The notes below the pieces were generated by a model. That model saw nothing but the letters and a program-made list of their open reading frames with translations, was not told the DNA's origin and did no database searches. The position numbers were made by a program, and so were the translations under genes. A stretch of DNA of 64,000 nt from Henningerozyma blattae CBS 6284. Taxonomy: Eukaryota; Ascomycota; Saccharomycetes; Saccharomycetales; Saccharomycetaceae. Location: assembly GCF_000315915.1 (NCBI RefSeq), contig NC_020186.1, forward strand, positions 868,001-932,000. Direction: 5' to 3'. This document shows positions 60,514 to 64,000 of this stretch, piece by piece (position 1 is the first letter of the stretch; each line of letters starts with the position of its first letter).

Positions 60514-61284
60514 ATGAAATTTAAAACTTTGATTATTTTATCACTAACATTTATTCAATATTCAACATGTCGTAAAAATAAGAATTCAAAACAGAAAAAT
60601 GAAGAACTTCAAATAATGGGTGATTCTATAACGAATGATTTGGATTCCATGTTTTTACATATGGATATTAGTAATTTAAATATTCAAAGTGTTGAACAAA
60701 TCTTAGAATTATTAAAGCAAGAAGAAATACTGAATGAAAATGGTTCTTTAGAAAGTATGGAATGGAATGAAGAGAAAGCTAACGGAATCAAATTATTACT
60801 TGGAAACATTTTTACTGAAAAAGGGGGCAGATTAAAATCTATCGAAGGGGCAGAAAGGTTTCCCGAACTTCAAACTGTCATGCAAAAATATGCGTCACTA
60901 CAAGATTTTGGAGATCCTTTTGGTACGGTATACGGTACTGAATTTACAACTCCATATGGAAATCCATGTTTGACCCCTGAAGATTTACCGTGCAATAGTG
61001 AAGAAGAGTTCCACAAATCTGGTGAAACTGAATTGGATAAGAAATCTGCTCCAAAAGTTATTCAAACTAAAAAGATTAAAACTGCTAAACATAAACCTAA
61101 AGTCACAAATATTACTAAAACTTATGGCCAAGCAGACATCCTAGCTAGACCAAAAGTCGAAAAAGAAGAACCAGAAACAAAAATTATCACTGAAGAAAAA
61201 TTGAACTCTGCTATTAATCTCCAACCTACAGGTTTATTTTTTATTTTAAGCTTTAGCATTATATTTTTAATCCTTAATATCTAA
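60514..61284 (+). CDS. SPO19: Spo19/Spr2-like putative GPI-anchored prospore protein
   Basis: A 256-residue secreted protein. Residues 1-19 form a signal peptide (MKFKTLIILSLTFIQYSTC), and the last about 20 residues are hydrophobic (GLFFILSFSIIFLILNI) after a small-residue site NSA at about 231-233, the layout of a GPI anchor signal. The core has EQILELLKQEEIL, LLGNIFTEKGG and a cysteine pair in NPCLTPEDLPCNSEEE. S. cerevisiae carries the related pair SPO19 (YPL130W) and SPR2 (YOR214C) beside TAF14 and near STE4, just as here. Both are meiosis-specific. Identity rests on position, topology and length rather than strong sequence recall. Confidence 0.75.
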   Translation: MKFKTLIILSLTFIQYSTCRKNKNSKQKNEELQIMGDSITNDLDSMFLHMDISNLNIQSVEQILELLKQEEILNENGSLESMEWNEEKANGIKLLLGNIFTEKGGRLKSIEGAERFPELQTVMQKYASLQDFGDPFGTVYGTEFTTPYGNPCLTPEDLPCNSEEEFHKSGETELDKKSAPKVIQTKKIKTAKHKPKVTNITKTYGQADILARPKVEKEEPETKIITEEKLNSAINLQPTGLFFILSFSIIFLILNI

Positions 61285-61609
61285 CATAGTTCCAAATCGA
61301 GTTTTTTAATATAGGTATATTATATATTTATATATTGACTATAACCTACTCTATTTAATTACCTGATCTATAGATCTAAAAATAAATTGGAAAGCTTTTA
61401 AGATTCTATCTAATACTGTCGTAAATCCTTAATTTGTGGCACACATTCTATTCAAATATCTTCGCGAAATTGAAGCGAAGAAAAATATAGGCTTCAATAT
61501 CTATCTCAATAAATAATAGTAAAAAGAATGCTAATAAAATTTGAATATTTCAAAAAATCAACACAAAAGGAGTACTATAGTCCAAAGATATAGTAGATAC
61601 AGTACTACA
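61285..61609. other. Gene-free TAF14 promoter
   Basis: Contains an inverted repeat CTTCGC/GCGAAG around 61460-61480, which includes an SCB-like CGCGAAA at 61463-61469. Otherwise AT-rich. No gene is present. Confidence 0.55.
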
Positions 61610-62494
61610 ATGGTTGCCGTATGTTATTTATTTGAAATATTTAGCTATCGCTTAATATTTTTCCCAAAATTATATGAATTACCTACTAACAACTTAATTT
61701 AATATAATGAATAATTATACTGTGTGCCCAATATAACACGCATTATTCCATGAATATTTGATCTTTATTGTTATTTTTAATAGTCTGTCAAAAGAACTTT
61801 AAGAATTAAAACCCAACAACATATTCTACCAGATTTACCTCCAGTAGAAAACTTCCCAATGCGTCAATGGAGTATTGAATTGGCTTTATTAGATGAAGCT
61901 GGTAAAGAGGTACCTGCTACTATATTTGATAAAGTTATCTACCATTTGCATCCAACTTTTGCCAATCCAAATAGAACTTTCAAAGAACCCCCATTTAAAA
62001 TTGAAGAACAAGGTTGGGGTGGATTTCCATTAGATATCAGTGTGCACTTTTTAGAAAAAGCAGGTGAAAGAAAAGTTACCCATGATTTAAATTTTCTCCA
62101 AGATTCTTATGAAGTCGATCATGTTATTCAAGTCCCATTAAATAAACCAACTCTAACTACTGAACTAGCAAAAAGTGGATCAGTTGAAGAACCAGTCGCC
62201 ACTACAAAACGTAAAACCGCTGCATCCACTGCAGAACCTAAAGTTAAAAAAGCGAAAACTTCCAGTACTTCAACAATTAAAGGTAATGTGGATCTTGAAA
62301 AATTAGCTTTTGGTCTCACAAAACTTAATGAAGATGATCTTGTTGGTGTTGTACAGATGGTTACTGATAATAGAACTCCAGAGATGAACGTTACTAATAA
62401 CGTTGAAGAAGGTGAATTCATAATTGATTTGTATAGTCTTCCAGAAGGTTTGCTGAAGAGTTTATGGGAATATGTTAAGAAGAACACTGATTAA
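61610..62494 (+). CDS. TAF14: YEATS-domain protein Taf14, one intron
   Basis: Exon 1 is only 9 bases (61610-61618, encoding MVA) and exon 2 is 61784-62494, giving 239 residues; S. cerevisiae Taf14 has 244. The spliced protein starts MVASVKRTLRIKTQQHILP. The YEATS domain (about residues 8-125) reads acylated lysine on histone H3; conserved parts include YHLHPTFANPNR and EEQGWGGFPLDI, which forms the binding pocket. A basic linker with KRKTAA and KVKKAKT is followed by the ET domain with LAFGLTKLNEDDLVGVVQMV. Taf14 belongs to TFIID, TFIIF, INO80, SWI/SNF and NuA3. The paralogue SAS5, beside SPR2 in yeast, is absent. Confidence 0.97.
61619..61783 (+). other. TAF14 spliceosomal intron
   Basis: 5' splice site GTATGT at 61619-61624, branch point TACTAAC at 61684-61690, acceptor TAG ending at 61783; 165 bases in total. 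Branch to acceptor distance is long, about 93 bases. The position after the third codon matches yeast TAF14. Confidence 0.95.
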
Positions 62495-62876
62495 CATTGC
62501 CCTCTTCTTTCTAATTCTGACTTCATTTTTAAAATTCTTTAAAATTCTTTCCCATGTTCACTGGTTCAAGGGGATTACACAATAAATTAAATACCCTTCT
62601 GTATTATACTATATCCATATATATATATATATATCATAAATATGTATATAAATACAAACCATTATAAATATTTTTCGCCAAAGAAAAATACGATAATAAA
62701 TTATTAAACAATACTGAAATAATGAAATAATTTTACCGCGTTGAAACATGTTAGTAGCAAAGCAAAAAAAATGAATAGAATAAGATTTAAGCCATGAATT
62801 TAATTTATTTACACCGGAAATAAATATTACAAATTAGTGTTTAGTTTTTACAAAAAAACCCTTCAATTTTTAATTA
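62495..62876. other. Gene-free spacer between convergent TAF14 and STE4
   Basis: AT-rich spacer with an (AT)n run at about 62617-62634. It holds the facing 3' ends and nothing else visible. Confidence 0.65.
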
Positions 62877-64000
62877 CTACATAGTTGATGGAGTCCAAAT
62901 CTTCATTGTAGCATCCCAAGAACCAGTACAAACAGCAAGACCATCTGGGCTTGAATGAACTCCGGATACTCTATTTGAGTGTCCATCCAGACGACCAACA
63001 ACTTCTGCTTTAAGAGTATCCCAAATTAAGCAACCAATATCGGTGTAACATGCATACATAAGTCTACCAGATTTACTAAAATCTAATGATAATAGCCCTG
63101 GGCTATCTAGATACATCGAACTTAAAGAATGTGGAGATTTCATAGGCTTCGGGCTATATGAAGTTGATACGGAACTATAGGTAGGCTCCTTTTCTTGTCT
63201 GCCTTCCTTATTCAGCATATAATTTGCAATTTCGCAATCAGCTCTCAAGTCAAACATATGTATTATACCATCATCACTTCCTGTCACTATAGAATTACCA
63301 TCGTTAAAATATTTAATTGCATTAACATCACTATCACTAACAAAGAAATTTTGCACTGCTGCTGGAGATCTTATATCCCATATATACGCATAACCATCTG
63401 AACCACAACTTGCAAATAAATTTGAACTATTTTCAGTGTTATGTGGTGGTAACGACATTGCTAGGACATCACCAAGATGGTTTGCATATTCTGTTACTCT
63501 TTTAGCCTTAGGGATATCCCATAAGGCGCACGTCATATCACCACTTGTTGTTATGACTCTTGAGTTATCAAAAAAATCCACATCCGATATATAGCATGTA
63601 TGTCCTTTAAATATCGAGACAACACTTTGCTGAACTCTGTTTTCTTTGGAGACTCTGTAAATTGTACAATTATTATTTAAACCTGCGCTTGCTACTAGCT
63701 TCCCACTTGGAGAAATAGCACAAGATAATACCCACTGAGAATCTAATGGAATGGCATTTTGCTTTAAACCAGTAGTTGTATCCCAAATAAGCATAAACCC
63801 ATCTTGACTCGCACTAAGAATAGATTTAGAATCCCTAGTCCATCTAAAATCTGATATTTTATTATTATGGCCCTTTAATGTCAAGGTTGTACTTAAATTT
63901 ATACTATTTTTTTTCAATGATGGCACACTTTTAGCCATATCGAGAAGATTTGCATCATGTGCTTTACTTTTTACTTTATCAATTTGGCTATACAAATATT
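62877..64000 (-). CDS. STE4: Pheromone-pathway G-protein beta subunit Ste4, cut by window edge
   Basis: At least 372 residues of a Gbeta protein; the frame runs off the right edge, and the first in-window M-like codon (63995) is a TTG, so the N-terminus is missing. S. cerevisiae Ste4 has 423 residues. The Gbeta coiled coil is partly present (KVKSKAHDANLLDMA), followed by seven WD40 repeats: LKGHNNKISDFRWTRDSKSILSA is diagnostic in outline, then LDSQWVLSCAISPSG, GHTCYISDVDF and the last LDGHSNRVSGVHSSPDGLAVCTGSWD. With Ste18 it signals from the mating receptor to Ste20 and Ste5. A serine-rich loop before repeat six replaces a similar yeast insert. Confidence 0.97.
   Translation of the reverse strand, partial: YLYSQIDKVKSKAHDANLLDMAKSVPSLKKNSINLSTTLTLKGHNNKISDFRWTRDSKSILSASQDGFMLIWDTTTGLKQNAIPLDSQWVLSCAISPSGKLVASAGLNNNCTIYRVSKENRVQQSVVSIFKGHTCYISDVDFFDNSRVITTSGDMTCALWDIPKAKRVTEYANHLGDVLAMSLPPHNTENSSNLFASCGSDGYAYIWDIRSPAAVQNFFVSDSDVNAIKYFNDGNSIVTGSDDGIIHMFDLRADCEIANYMLNKEGRQEKEPTYSSVSTSYSPKPMKSPHSLSSMYLDSPGLLSLDFSKSGRLMYACYTDIGCLIWDTLKAEVVGRLDGHSNRVSGVHSSPDGLAVCTGSWDATMKIWTPSTM

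Overview
This is nuclear DNA of a budding yeast of the family Saccharomycetaceae. By eye it is AT-rich (about one third G+C), with short AT-rich gaps between compact genes. Almost every gene can be matched to a Saccharomyces cerevisiae gene from memory of protein sequence and local gene order. The two spliced genes use the yeast consensus signals (GTATGT at the 5' splice site, TACTAAC at the branch point). There are 29 genes: 28 complete (one of them frameshifted) and one cut by the right edge. I found no convincing tRNA, rRNA, snoRNA, transposon or CRISPR feature.

The gene order interleaves two S. cerevisiae regions, one on chromosome XV (YOR246C to YOR212W) and one on chromosome XVI (YPL160W to YPL129W). 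That is the pattern of double conserved synteny left by the whole-genome duplication (WGD). Genes kept as duplicate pairs in S. cerevisiae (KES1/HES1, RPL33A/B, KIN4/FRK1, MKK1/2, GIP3/HER1, ODC1/2) occur once here. Many ancestral genes of the region are missing, including essential ones such as ESA1, PRP46, RPB8 and RFC1. The window therefore looks like one of two sister tracks in a post-WGD yeast that sorted its duplicates differently from S. cerevisiae. I cannot name the genus.

Layout. 0.4-11.5 kb: ENV9, CDC60, PET20, AIM44, PRM4. 12-19 kb: PEP4, RAD53, MET7. 19.8-28.9 kb: the YPL150W kinase, an Ecdysoneless (ECD)-family gene with an apparent frameshift, an ABP140/TRM140-like gene, PPT2, and a DUF1749 hydrolase. 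29-36 kb: YOR238W, KES1, DFR1, POC4, RPL33. 36-47 kb: KIN4/FRK1, MGE1, MKK1/2, WTM1-like. 48-54.8 kb: GIP3/HER1, ODC, MCT1. Then comes a 2.65-kb gene-free stretch, and finally STE13, SPO19/SPR2, TAF14 and the 3' part of STE4.

The genes are not an operon, but some share pathways. PPT2 and MCT1 both serve mitochondrial fatty-acid synthesis. PRM4, STE13 and STE4 belong to mating. MKK1/2 is the cell-wall-integrity MAPKK. RAD53 and KIN4 are checkpoint kinases. MET7 and DFR1 are folate enzymes. I see no cassette that looks like a new biological system. The points most worth checking are the ECD gene and its frameshift, the unshifted and diverged ABP140/TRM140 protein, clustered promoter motifs upstream of PRM4, KIN4 and RPL33, and the structured-looking gap between MET7 and the YPL150W kinase.
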